A stretch of 64,000 nt of DNA from Saccharomycopsis phalli. Lineage: Eukaryota; Ascomycota; Saccharomycetes; Ascoideales; Saccharomycopsidaceae. The notes under the pieces are model-generated. The model saw only the letters and a list, made by a program, of their open reading frames with translations, was not told the DNA's origin and ran no database searches. The stretch lies in contig CP073212.1 in NCBI GenBank assembly GCA_020342235.1, positions 1,364,001-1,428,000 on the forward strand, given 5' to 3'. Position numbers and translations under genes: made by a program. Positions 1 through 9,963 of this stretch are shown here, piece by piece (within the stretch, counting starts at the first letter, position 1; the number at the start of each line of letters is the position of its first letter).

Positions 1-500
1 CTAATACTCAGTTAACCAGCCCGATAATCAACTAGCAAGCATAATATTTGGGCTTAGCAAATTGAGTTTATGTCAGTAAATCTTGCTAGGGCCAATGTTT
101 GCGGTACTGCTCCCCAAGGTGAGCAATACATGTCTCTTGACTCAATGGACTCAAGCCAGCATTCTCCGATATTAATTTTATGTACAAGTGAATCCAGTCG
201 GAATTCCCTGGTATCAATTTTATGTACATGTGAATCCAGTCACGGATTTGTAAGCTTACCGTTACTGTCCCCTAGTGCACTTGCAGCTTCAGTGTCACTA
301 TTGCTTCTAGTCATTGCAGATCGTTATCAATACCATTGTTTCTTTACAGCATCACCGTTATAGTCATTGTGAATTTACATTTATGATAAATTAATCTTAT
401 GAAATGCCTTCGAATACTCGAGTGCCAGTATATCGCATTACGTTGGGCATCTCTCCATGGGACGGATTTAAAATTTGCGAGACAAGGCACCACCCAGTTT

Positions 501-630
501 CACGTCTCCTAGCAATAATAGACTTACTCAGTATCACGTTTCCTAGCAATAATAGACTTACTCAGTATCACGTTTCCTAGCAATAATAGACTTACTCAGT
601 ATCACGTTTCCTAGCAATAATAGACTTGCT
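501..630. repeat. 34-bp minisatellite, about 3.8 copies
   Basis: Copies start at 501, 535, 569 and 603, exactly 34 bp apart. Each begins CACGTTTCCTAGCAATAATA. The first copy has one C/T difference and the last decays after position 627. The near-identity suggests recent expansion. No coding role is apparent. Confidence 0.95.
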
Positions 631-701
631 GATACGGCTCCTCTGGGAATTGCAACCCTTTAGTGCTACATAGAATTCACAATAGCCTAGAATTACCATC
701 C

Positions 702-766
702 TAACTCGTCAACCGGTTACATCTTAACTCGTCAACCGGTTACATCTTAACTCGCCAACCGGCTCA
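702..766. repeat. 23-bp minisatellite, about 2.8 copies
   Basis: The unit TAACTCGTCAACCGGTTACA plus three bases is repeated with a 23-bp period. The last copy differs (CGCCAACCGGCT). Each unit carries a palindromic AACCGGTT core. Confidence 0.9.
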
Positions 767-930
767 CCAATGTTCAAGTCTACATCCACAATATCTAACC
801 ACACCATAAAACACGTCAACAATGTCCCAAAACATTGCCAGATATTATATTAATCATATTCAACTTCGATATTAACTATACACCAATCCAGTGGCTTCGC
901 GTCTTCGTACAAGTCAATGGTCCTGAGATA

Positions 931-3321
931 TCATCTCAAATTAATGGGTTCACTGCGACTCGCATCCTCAGACTGCTCAGGGTATTGCTCGGGATACTCT
1001 TCTGGGATCTCCTCATCCAACAATCCCTGTTGCTCAGAGAAGTCTTCTACCGGTGAGCCACCTTTATCGCCAATGATAAACAAGAGACAGCACGGAATAA
1101 ACAAAAAGATAAACAACACCCCTGAGATGAACCCTACGCCCACAGCTGCCAATGGCAAGTGGAATCGCAACTTCTTGCTGGTGTTCAACCAGTCGGGCAA
1201 AATCGGCTTGTCAATGACAAACACACACGAATCGTTTCTTAAAGTGGTGCATCCCGACTTGAGAATGCGGACCTGATAGTCTAGTCCCTCTACTATCTGG
1301 AGAAAGTTGGTATTCTTGCTGTAGCTGGAGCACTGCAAATGCACGCTGTCCAAAAACGTCGCGATCCGGCTGCCGCAGTTGAAAATCGTACCATTGTTGC
1401 CATAGTCGCTTTGATTGTTTGGAATGAGGTGCATTCTGAGAAATGTGTCCAAGACCTGCGGCGGGGTATCTCTGGTGAAGTTTTGCTCGAGCAACGACTT
1501 TTGGCTGGGCACAATGACAGAAAAGTTGGCGTCTTCCAAGACGTGCGACAAGCCGGCCAACTGAAGCAATTCCAAGAACCTGTCTCCGTGTGCGGTTTTG
1601 ATCAAGTCGCTGAGGGTGATTTCCACTTGGGGCGGGATGATCACCCCATCAATGGGATGGACTACCCCCTGGTCAAAGATGATGTCATGGAACTTTTCGA
1701 CGTAGACGTTCTTGTGGTTCATTTGGATGGGGTTGAACGCCAGCAGGTTTTCCTGGAGCGACTTGATCTCCACGAGGTCCTCGTTCAAAGTGCGTGTCAC
1801 CAAACTGTCATTGAAATCGCTGTAAATCACGTTCCTGACAATCGAGTGCCTCAAGATCAACTCCATGGCAGTGGAATTGCTCTCCAAGTAGTCGAGGGTC
1901 AAGTCTAGCAAAGCCCAGCTCTGGAAACAGGGCAAAAACACCGTGTACCCTGCCCTGCTGCTCTTTAGCTCATCCAAGCCATACTTCCGGAGATAGGCCA
2001 TGGACTTTGCACAGCGGTCGATCGACGTCACTGCGTAGCGGAGGGAAAACGGGAGCGGCAAGTCGCGGTCCATGAGGAAAATCTCGGTGTTGCCGACTTT
2101 GTACGACTGTGTGTCCACTCTGATGAAGTCATTGATGGTCATTGAGTCGCCCGAGCGACGTATTTTGAGCCGCTGACAACTCTTGCCAAGCCTCTTGACG
2201 CCACAGTATCTCGACTTGTAGATTCCCGAGGACTGAGGGTCAATGTGTCCCTGGAGAAAATGATACAACAAAATGTCTCTGTGGATGGACGCTGCTGGAT
2301 GGAACTGATCAAACGACTCGCCGGGAAACAACGTCACCAACTCGTCGTCGTCGTCCCGATAGATGAACAACGTCTGGGAGATGTTGTTGTCCTCGATCAA
2401 TTCGTCCAACTGCCGAAATCGAATCTGCTCGACGAAATCGTCGGACCCAAGTCCATAGAGGTACTTTTTCACGGAGAAAAAGTCCCGCGGCACATGGAAG
2501 TCATTCACAATGTGCACCACTGCGTCGTTGGTCAAGAGATTCAGCCGCAGCGCCTTCTTGTGATTAAAAACCACGTCTCTGCCCAGACCAAACGAATCAA
2601 ATTGCACGGGACTTCCCGCACGGTTGTCAACTGTGCCTGAAAAGCCTCCGCCGTAATATCCCGGAACAAGGTTCTGGTTCACCAACCGGCTCCGGTCGCG
2701 ATTCCCGTGTTTCGACTGCAAGTACGCCAACTCAACGTCATTCAAGTCAATTGCATCGTTGCTGGGAATAATTGCCGTCACATTTCGAAGCAGCGGACAC
2801 TCTCCTGCCGTCAAGTTCTTGAACACTGCGATTTCGCGATCATGTGTCAGGCCAACAATGTCGCAGAAGGACGACTTGATGGGGAGCAATTGGCCAATTC
2901 CATGTACCACAGAGTCCTGTGCGTACGCCACCCAGTCAGGATCAAGCACTTCGACCCGGTCAATGGTGAATTCCTGGTCCCGGTGCTCGAGAAGCGCAGG
3001 TGTAAACACATCCTCACTCACTTCGTCCATCGTGTACACAATGGTGCTTCCTTTCACGTCATCCAGCAAGTACGGCTTCTTCACCACGTAGCGGAGCAAA
3101 TTAGCCGCCGATCCGGGCGTGTCGTAGGCAAATGCCGAGTTCACTGGCGCAAAAAGCGTAACATTGCTGACCTCATTGAGCAAAGGCACCATGTTATTCT
3201 TCTGGAGAATCCGAAGAAACGTCAGAAACTCGGCGTTGCCAGACAATACATCGAGGATCTTGCGGGTCTCTAGACACTGGACTATGGGCAATAAGCCAAG
3301 CAAAAATGCATAGATCAACAT
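931..3321 (-). CDS. Fasciclin-domain membrane protein (YLR001C-like)
   Basis: The 796-residue product is a type I membrane protein with fasciclin (FAS1) repeats. The first is visible around residues 24-110, with a typical H1 segment reading VTLFAPVNSAF, and further FAS1-like blocks follow. The chosen ATG at 3321 gives a signal peptide (MLIYAFLLGLLPIVQC). The frame is open to an upstream ATG at 3600, but that extra 93 residues has no domain and would bury the signal peptide. There are many N-glycosylation sequons. A membrane span lies at about residues 720-750, followed by an acidic tail of about 46 residues containing EQQGLL, which fits the acidic di-leucine ExxxLL signal used by AP-3 for vacuolar delivery. 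S. cerevisiae YLR001C has the same layout and is vacuolar, so a vacuolar membrane role is inferred. The biochemical function is unknown. Confidence 0.8.
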   Translation of the reverse strand: MLIYAFLLGLLPIVQCLETRKILDVLSGNAEFLTFLRILQKNNMVPLLNEVSNVTLFAPVNSAFAYDTPGSAANLLRYVVKKPYLLDDVKGSTIVYTMDEVSEDVFTPALLEHRDQEFTIDRVEVLDPDWVAYAQDSVVHGIGQLLPIKSSFCDIVGLTHDREIAVFKNLTAGECPLLRNVTAIIPSNDAIDLNDVELAYLQSKHGNRDRSRLVNQNLVPGYYGGGFSGTVDNRAGSPVQFDSFGLGRDVVFNHKKALRLNLLTNDAVVHIVNDFHVPRDFFSVKKYLYGLGSDDFVEQIRFRQLDELIEDNNISQTLFIYRDDDDELVTLFPGESFDQFHPAASIHRDILLYHFLQGHIDPQSSGIYKSRYCGVKRLGKSCQRLKIRRSGDSMTINDFIRVDTQSYKVGNTEIFLMDRDLPLPFSLRYAVTSIDRCAKSMAYLRKYGLDELKSSRAGYTVFLPCFQSWALLDLTLDYLESNSTAMELILRHSIVRNVIYSDFNDSLVTRTLNEDLVEIKSLQENLLAFNPIQMNHKNVYVEKFHDIIFDQGVVHPIDGVIIPPQVEITLSDLIKTAHGDRFLELLQLAGLSHVLEDANFSVIVPSQKSLLEQNFTRDTPPQVLDTFLRMHLIPNNQSDYGNNGTIFNCGSRIATFLDSVHLQCSSYSKNTNFLQIVEGLDYQVRILKSGCTTLRNDSCVFVIDKPILPDWLNTSKKLRFHLPLAAVGVGFISGVLFIFLFIPCCLLFIIGDKGGSPVEDFSEQQGLLDEEIPEEYPEQYPEQSEDASRSEPINLR

Positions 3322-3600
3322 TAGAAGGAGCCCATGTGAATTAGTGAAGATATACTCCTCCACAGGGCTCGTAATCTCAGGGTGACCAGGACCCCGGGCA
3401 TGTGTCGATTTTCGGCACGCTGTTTTTGGCAGCAGTTGAGCTAGTTGGTACGGAATATCTTTAAAATGTTGGGGCTTATTTGATAAATGTGTTGTCCCGT
3501 TATTTGGGCAACAAGGGCTATTGCTACATTGTGCCGGCGCAATTTCTCGCTTGACATCGTTGACGGGATAATATGTCACTGTAGTTTTGATTGACACCAT

Positions 3601-5611
3601 GCCATGCCAACCGCATGACTTGTAAATCGAACCAACTAAAACGTGCTTGTCTTTATATCACTCAGCTGTTAATAATAAATGCATGTGGCGTGTATCTTTG
3701 CATGTTCAAGAATAGCAATGTGTATGGAAAACGCAGCATTGCCCAATGATTAAAAGTTGCATTATCCCAATGTATTGGAATGTAATTCACTGCTTGCATC
3801 AGCTTGGAATTATCAGCTTCAAATACATCATTAATAATAGGTACCATTGTCCAAGGTAAAAGTGTCCCACTATGTTACTATGCAACGAATTCCACATGGT
3901 ATTGACTCAGATTTTTCATGTTTGACATGTCTTGTTCTAGGTCAAAATTGTCTCAAAACTGTCAAAAACCCGCCTACAATTTATTAAAAAATAAACAAAT
4001 TTGTGGCATTTACAAGCCTACCAAGTAAAAAAAAAGTCTCAATCGGGACATTATTCAGGCCGAATTACCATGGAAGCTACATAGAGGATATTTGCGCTGA
4101 TATGCCAATATGTACTCTGAGGCCTTTGGTTGTCACTCTGAGACATTTGTCTTTATTTGGTATAAACTCCCTACACGTTTTCAATACAAATATCTCACTC
4201 TTCAGTCACATTGTTAGTGTCTCTGGTGTATAATTGATATCCACAGTGTCAAGCTCACTGACTAGCTAGACCGTACAATGTATGATTATTAGGGGTTCAG
4301 TTATCATTGGCAATAGCAATTTGATTTCTAAATCACGTCGCTCCAACTCTACTAACGTCAATGTTAATCTCGACAGGATGTCATCAGCGTAAACCGTGGT
4401 AAAGATACGTATACACATCACGCATTCCACTATACTGTAGTGTTCCTGGGATGTGTGGTTCATAAGGATATAACTCAAGGGGAATATTTCATCTATAAAA
4501 GGAAGATACACACCGTCCTGAGAATCAAACACCAACACTACTGTTGCCGAGTATTCATACAAAGGAACAACCGATCTATATATAGCAGAGCAAATTACTG
4601 ACAATGTTCAACAACACAAGTAAAGACATTATTCTTTTCCAAAAGGAAGTGGTCATGCTGCGGTTCAGCCATTTAGCATCAACCCAGGTAATAATATCTG
4701 AATCGTTTCATCCGTCTAGAAGTCATTTCATCATACATGATCATTTCATCATACATGATCATTTGCTAAAGCCATGTTATTACGCCAAATTTCAATTAGA
4801 ATGATTTAAATCGATAAAAATTTAGCAGGCAAAATTGTCCCGCAAAAGGTTGTTATACTTTCCACACACATTAGCTATAAGCAGCATCACTCCCATTAAA
4901 GTTTTTACCCAGACAGTGGCAGGTGTGGTGAAAATGAATTCACTCCAAATATGATATTTTATTGAGGTCGTGTACCGCGACAAATGCTGGAAAGAGAAGA
5001 ATATTTCTAACTAGAGATAATTCCACGATACAATTCAATCCAAATGGCAACCCACAATGCTTCCGGTGCACGGATCCATCCAACAATTACCCGTGACCAT
5101 TCATGTACATGCTTAGAGGAGCCTCGGATGTGTAAAACGGCAAAGGTTTACTACCCGAGCTCAGTCTGACTTTTTACCGGTGGAAAGACGAAACATAGGT
5201 ACATTGGATTCACTTGATTTTGTTGGACGACAATCCGTTTCTTGACTGTAACACAGAAAGTGCCGTACCTCTCGTGATACCCATGACTTTAGAACCATTT
5301 TGACCATTTATTTTACAATCAAATTGAGCATTTTCATCCTTTAATGCTTTCTTTCAACGTCTAGCGGCACCGTTCTTCAACCCCTAAACTGGAGCATGTA
5401 TAAATCCCCATACTGGAGCATGCACAGCTACATTCCATGCTACATAATATTCTTACTACAATCTGAATAAATAATATTACTGCTATAGCTTAAATAACTG
5501 AAATAACCGCAACCTCTTCCCCCGGCTGCTTACCAATCCTGCAGTAATCAGCGTTCATCTGTAAGCAGGGCTCAAACCAAACAGAAAAGTTCTTTATCCA
5601 TTCAAGACAAC
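3601..5611. other. Long intergenic region, no gene recognised
   Basis: Only short open frames of low plausibility are present. A TATA-like CTATATATAG lies near 4577 but leads to no recognisable gene. A small tandem repeat lies at 4723-4758. The region separates two divergently transcribed genes, so it must hold both promoters. I see no tRNA B-box or retroelement coding sequence in it. Confidence 0.5.
4723..4758. repeat. 18-bp perfect duplication
   Basis: TCATTTCATCATACATGA occurs twice back to back (4723-4740 and 4741-4758). Confidence 0.9.
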
Positions 5612-6118
5612 ATGGAGGCAAGTGGCGAATCGGTGAACGACGGAAAGGAGCTCGAGCTAATGAAGAGCCAGGTGGCTCAAATGGAGCAAGAGTCTGCGCG
5701 ATTGGCAGAGCTCCAACAGCAAAGCCAAAAGCCCGAGGTGAATGAGGAAAAGGGCGAAATCGACTCGCGGAGCGTGTACGTGGGTAACGTGGATTATGGA
5801 TCGACACCAGAGGAATTGCAGAAGCACTTTCAAGCTGCCGGTGCTGGGCCTATAAACAGGGTCACCATCTTGTTGGACAAGGTGTCTGGCCACCCAAAAG
5901 GATTTGCGTACATTGAGTTTTCCAGCGCGGAGTTGGTCACAGAAGCTTTGAAATTGAATGAGAGTTTGTTCCGAGGAAGACCATTGAAGGTCACGAGAAA
6001 GCGAACCAATGTTCCAGGCGTGACTCGTGGAAGAGGACGGGGAAGGGGCAGGGGAAGAGGATTCAGAGGCCGATATAGGGGGGCATTCAGGGGAAGAGGC
6101 GGATTCAACCCGTATTAA
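5612..6118 (+). CDS. Pab2/PABPN1-type nuclear poly(A)-binding protein
   Basis: The 168-residue protein has the three-part layout of the PABPN1/Pab2 family (S. cerevisiae Sgn1 is the closest budding-yeast relative). An acidic, glutamine-rich coiled-coil helix occupies about residues 10-50. A single RRM follows at about 54-130, with RNP2 ([10 protein letters not shown]) and RNP1 (KGFAYIEF). The tail is an RGRGRG-rich RGG segment ending FNPY, a likely target of arginine methylation. Family members bind poly(A) tails in the nucleus and act in 3' processing and RNA turnover. The ATG at 5612 is the first in frame and gives the normal family length. Membership is clear, but the choice between a Pab2-like and an Sgn1-like role is inference. 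Confidence 0.85.
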   Translation: MEASGESVNDGKELELMKSQVAQMEQESARLAELQQQSQKPEVNEEKGEIDSRSVYVGNVDYGSTPEELQKHFQAAGAGPINRVTILLDKVSGHPKGFAYIEFSSAELVTEALKLNESLFRGRPLKVTRKRTNVPGVTRGRGRGRGRGRGFRGRYRGAFRGRGGFNPY

Positions 6119-6344
6119 ATGGAACGGTGCATATGTTGAGTAATATGGTGCTGGTATGAGGATACTGTGCACGTGACTATGGAGGGGGGTTTAAGTACAT
6201 ACATTGAATTGTAATGATATAACATCTACAATGTTGTTGAGAACATTGGTCTGTTTAAAGCACGGAGATGATTACTCCTTGTAGTAATGGGATAATGTCT
6301 TTCTATTATTCGATATCTCAAAACGTCGTTGGTTCAAACTTTGT

Positions 6345-6373
6345 GGGCCCGCATGGTTAGCAGCACGGGCCCG
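6345..6373. promoter_or_regulatory. Paired GGGCCCGC boxes upstream of SDO1
   Basis: Two exact copies of GGGCCCGC start at 6345 and 6366, 21 bp (two helical turns) apart, and end 36 bp before the SDO1 ATG. Each holds a GGGCCC palindrome. This could be a paired factor-binding site. The factor is unknown and no function is proven by sequence alone. Confidence 0.4.
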
Positions 6374-6408
6374 CTGGTATTTGGTTTGATTTTATTAGTG
6401 ATCAAGCA

Positions 6409-7149
6409 ATGCCAATTCAACAGCCTGCTTCGCAGATTAAACTTACAAACGTCTCATTGGTGAGGCTCAAAAAGGGGAAAAAGAGGTTTGAGATCGCATG
6501 CTATCAGAATAAAGTCCAGGACTGGCGCGCCAAGGTCGAAAAAGATATTGAGGAAGTGCTTCAGATTCCAAGGGTCTTTCTCAACGTCTCCAAAGGATTA
6601 GTAGCGCCAAATGAGGATTTACAAAAGGCATTTGGAACGAGTAACACGGATGAGATTGTATTGGAGATATTAAATAAGGGGGAAATCCAATTGAGTGAGA
6701 AGGAGCGCCTGGCAAATGTCGAGAACATCAACAAGGAAATTCTTAATATTATTTCCGCAAAATGTATCAACCCTCGGTCCAAGAAACGGTACCCGCCAAC
6801 TATGATCCAAAAGGTTTTGAACGAAGTCAAATTCAATGTCCTGGGCACAAAAACCGCAAAGAGTCAGGCGCTCGAGGCGATTAAGATTTTGGTGGAACGC
6901 CAGATTGTGCCGATTGTGCGTGCCAAAATGAAGGTGAAGATTACGTGGACCAGCAAGGACGCCAAGAAGAACATGGACAAAATCAAACCGTTGTTAAACG
7001 AGATTGATTCGGAGGAGTTCCAGGGTAGTTCGTGGGAGTGCTATGCGTTTATTGATCCAGTTAACTACAAAACCTTGTTAGAAATCGTCGGAGGGTCCAT
7101 CGAGGTATTGGAAATGGCTGCTGTAAATGAGGGTGATACGTATATATAG
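6409..7149 (+). CDS. SDO1: Ribosome maturation factor Sdo1 (SBDS)
   Basis: The 246-residue protein is collinear with yeast Sdo1 (250 aa) and human SBDS. The N-terminal FYSH domain begins MPIQQPASQIKLTNVSLVRL and includes FEIACYQNKVQDWR. The central helical domain carries the conserved stretch ISAKCINPRSKKRYPPTMI. The C-terminal ferredoxin-like domain ends near DPVNYKTLLEIV. With the GTPase Efl1, Sdo1 removes Tif6/eIF6 from late cytoplasmic 60S subunits so that they can join 40S. It is intronless and the start matches the family exactly. Its neighbours are unrelated. The paired GGGCCCGC motif just upstream is a candidate control element. Confidence 0.97.
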   Translation: MPIQQPASQIKLTNVSLVRLKKGKKRFEIACYQNKVQDWRAKVEKDIEEVLQIPRVFLNVSKGLVAPNEDLQKAFGTSNTDEIVLEILNKGEIQLSEKERLANVENINKEILNIISAKCINPRSKKRYPPTMIQKVLNEVKFNVLGTKTAKSQALEAIKILVERQIVPIVRAKMKVKITWTSKDAKKNMDKIKPLLNEIDSEEFQGSSWECYAFIDPVNYKTLLEIVGGSIEVLEMAAVNEGDTYI

Positions 7150-7470
7150 GCAGACCAAACTTTTCAAAGCTCTTGGAATCTTGTACAACATTTATCAAAG
7201 TTTATTACAATCGTCTTTGGGTTATTGTACTGAGGTCTGGCCATTATAGGGAAGATAATAAATTTAGAAAACAAACAAGCTAGAACCACAATTCAACGTT
7301 GTTGGTCTATTCCTTGAAAGATTCATGTGCACTTAAAAGGTAAAAATGTATTTGTCAGTTGAAAAGACAGAAGAATATTCTGCGTGTATTTTGGTTTACT
7401 ATTTCTATTAATTCACTGGACAAACAAAGAAACAAAAAAAATAACAACCATTGAATAGTTGTTCTAGAAT

Positions 7471-7542
7471 TGAGTGGTCGGAGAATCGAACCCCGGTCCC
7501 ATGCTTGGAAGGCATAGATGATAACCACTACACTAACCACCC
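7471..7542 (-). tRNA. tRNA-Gly (anticodon UCC)
   Basis: The 72-nt cloverleaf reads on the minus strand from GGGTGGTTAGTGTAGTGGTT to a B box GGTTCGATTC and a closing ACCACTC plus discriminator A. The acceptor stem has seven pairs (one G-T). The anticodon loop is CTTCCAA, with TCC at 7507-7509. It closely matches yeast tRNA-Gly(UCC) and has no intron. An LTR begins 14 bp upstream of its 5' end. Confidence 0.95.
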
Positions 7543-7556
7543 ATTCTTGTTGATTG

Positions 7557-7860
7557 TGTAACGGGCAATTCCCGGTACCTCCCTTTTGGTATATGACTGG
7601 CACGTGAATCACTCTACGTGTTACCCTAGGGTAAGCGGCCAACCTGCAGGTTGTATCTAAAAGCCAACATGCAAAGCCTCGAGAAAGAGGAGAAGGATGC
7701 CACTAGAAAGAACTATAAATACATGACGCCAGGCCTTATGGCCAACTAACCTTTTACCTACATCTTGTAAGCTTGTCTTCCTTGAAAACCGGATTATAAC
7801 AATAATAATATAAGGAGGTAATTATTAGGCCCATTATCCTAACGGACCTAAAATATTACA
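7557..7860 (+). mobile_element. Solo LTR, Ty3/Gypsy-like by position
   Basis: The 304-bp segment starts TGTAAC and ends ATTACA (TG...CA with TGTAA/TTACA terminal inverted repeats). The 7-bp sequence TTGATTG lies directly on both sides (7550-7556 and 7861-7867), consistent with a 5-bp target duplication plus chance matches, or a 7-bp duplication. A TATA box (CTATAAATA) lies near 7713. No internal coding region or second LTR adjoins it, so this is a solo LTR left by recombination. Its position 14 bp upstream of a tRNA gene fits the Pol III-directed insertion known for Ty3. The intact flanking duplication suggests modest age. The family call rests on position, not protein sequence. Confidence 0.75.
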
Positions 7861-8623
7861 TTGATTGTTTTTTTGAAAAACACCTGGCCCCGAGGATTTT
7901 TGGCACCAAAATGCAATTCATCAGGAATCGCTTAGTTACAAGGCTGCTGGGGTTATGTGATCAATAAAGAAGTATGTTTAGGATCAGCTGCATCATAAGC
8001 ATATCACCAATTTGTTTTGAACGACGTACAAGGCTAAGTGAATGACTTTATTGCCTGAGATCAAACGATCTGCCAGAAATCTAGCAACCATTTTAAAGCT
8101 TCAACTCAAAGTTTCAATATATCAAGTGTCTAGGAATACAAGAGATATAAGTTGAGGTACAAGGTATCTAATTCTGTTTGTGATACAAGCTAATAGAGGT
8201 ACCAAAATAACTGAGTTTGGTAGTTCCAATGAGTAATAGAGGTGTTGCCAGACTAATTTACTGCCATAGTACATCAATATTTGAACTCATTGGAAAGCAA
8301 GAAATCGATTTTCTAGAATATCTCAGACACGGTATTACTCCTCCACTTGAAGAACCACCAAAATACCATGGCTAGGCCAAAGAGTCTGATTAAAGAAGTG
8401 TTTTTTACCAATATATTTCATCGGTATATTCAAAGGCATATGGCCACGATGCTGAAGTAAGAAAAGATTTACATACTCTAACTACTACTCGCAGTACCAT
8501 TAATCCTTATAAATCATTGGTTAGGGTGAATTTTCGCAATAGCACACCACCTGATCATGTTAATAATACACCAATTGGTATTATGAAACAGAAATATCTC
8601 GCTTCTACAACATTTAACTTGGT

Positions 8624-8890
8624 TCAACTAACAATATCCAATATCTCATCCCTGCTGCTCAATTGAAAGAGCTCATAGAAACTTTTCAACTCCGTGGCAA
8701 TCATTCTCCAACTGTCAACCCGGAAAGTTTCCTTGGTGCCAAATTTGGCCACTTCTTCCCCAAGGAAACCCCATTGCTCCATATATGTCATGCAAACCTC
8801 CATTATGCCGCCAAAGACATTGATCCACGAAAAAATTGCCACAATATCGTTTCTCACGTTGGGATTTCCTCCGGTGAGCCGAATATTCCA
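8624..8890 (-). pseudogene. Protein-like fragment, possibly Pex11-family relic
   Basis: A minus-strand frame without an ATG reads IFSWINVFGGIMEV, then MEQWGFLGEEVAKFG and SWRMIATELKSFYELFQL before a stop. The alternation of hydrophobic helices with charged residues and aromatic clusters looks like real protein. The spacing loosely recalls the C-terminal half of Pex11/Gim5 peroxins. An in-frame stop precedes it at about 8898 and no upstream exon was found. It may be a decayed gene fragment. The family assignment is weak. Confidence 0.2.
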
Positions 8891-9938
8891 GGATTTCTAG
8901 CATACGCATACTCTAATTGATTATTTCATTGTCAAGGAAGCCATAAGAAGGTTTGATGGATTACCATCAGTACAATTGATAGTACCTGCACCTTAAATAT
9001 TTCATCCCTCAAAAAACGGGGCTCTGAAGTGCACTGTGACTGAAACCTTTGTATATTTTTAAATAAATATTCAAGTGGAAGAATGATATCGTATATCAAT
9101 TAATAATTAAGGAACATAATGCTGCTGGTTAACTTATAAGGTCTGCGCAACGATAAGCCAAGGACAATTCCTCTAGACATATAAACCTTTAAGACACTTT
9201 GTCTCAAGGTTAAAGTTCTAATTTTAACTTTTATAATCCGTATCGGATATATACCGTCTTGAGAAATAGAGTTTAAAGATTCGGCTCCACCTAATTGTGG
9301 GTTATTATAGACAAGGCCTGAAATGCCATCACTTGCTCCGAATTGCAGTATCAAATCAGGTCAATGGGATATTAGATTAATCTATGGATTTGTAGCCCAG
9401 AATCCGCTTCAAGATAATTAGCAGCGAAGTGACGCTACTTTGTTCTCGACTATTGAAGATTTTGACTAAATGTTTACTAATAACGATCCATTATTCCGAT
9501 AGGAAGTCACAAAAGTATTGAATTCCTTCTACCCACCACCAGAAAGGGTATTTAAACTTTATTACAATTTCTGGCAGGACTTCGGAGCATGCTAATACTC
9601 CACTAGGCATTTGACGGCAATGCTGGTTTCCCCGCGGCACTTACTTTGCTTAAATAAAACAATGACTTTTCTAAGCTAACAAAGGGGAATTCAGCATATT
9701 GATGGGGTATAAATTCTGACTGGCCGTATTATTTCCCCAGCTTCGCGAAACTTAATTCTGAGCCCCTCATGAGAATTTGGCTAACAATATCAATGACTGT
9801 AATCAACGCCAAATTTTTTCTTTTTAACCAATTTACCCCACAAAAGTCATTGCATGGGATAATGGTGGTTTAGTGATCAAGGTGTGGAGCACATACTCAT
9901 TATCGTGAATCTAGTCATGAAAATTGGCAATGAGGAGT

Positions 9939-9946
9939 ATAAATAG
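9939..9946 (+). promoter_or_regulatory. TATA box of the lipase gene
   Basis: TATAAATA begins 25 bp before the chosen lipase ATG at 9964, so transcription must start immediately after the box or the true start codon is slightly later (ATG at 9973). Confidence 0.5.
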
Positions 9947-9963
9947 AGGCCCGAAACTGGGTG

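Larger units (their letters stand above)
1..930. other. Non-coding stretch with short repeats
   Basis: No convincing gene is visible downstream of the fasciclin gene stop. The open frames here lack recognisable domains. A 26-bp direct repeat (one mismatch around a TGTACA core) occurs at about 175-200 and 217-242. Two minisatellites, listed separately, lie at 501-630 and 702-766. Confidence 0.6.
7868..9963. other. Intergenic region, mostly unrecognised
   Basis: About 2.1 kb between the LTR and the lipase gene. No complete gene is seen. A protein-like fragment on the minus strand at 8624-8890 is listed separately. Another minus-strand open stretch at 9100-9354 lacks an ATG and matches nothing I know. 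Confidence 0.5.

Noticed and set aside
3322-3600. N-terminal 93-residue extension of the fasciclin protein
   Set aside because: It would place the signal peptide at residue 94. The extension has no domain and looks like leader DNA.
4266-4604. Minus-strand frame containing VYADDILSRL, recalling the reverse transcriptase YADD motif
   Set aside because: No other reverse transcriptase motif is in register and the frame begins at a TTG. The match is most likely chance.
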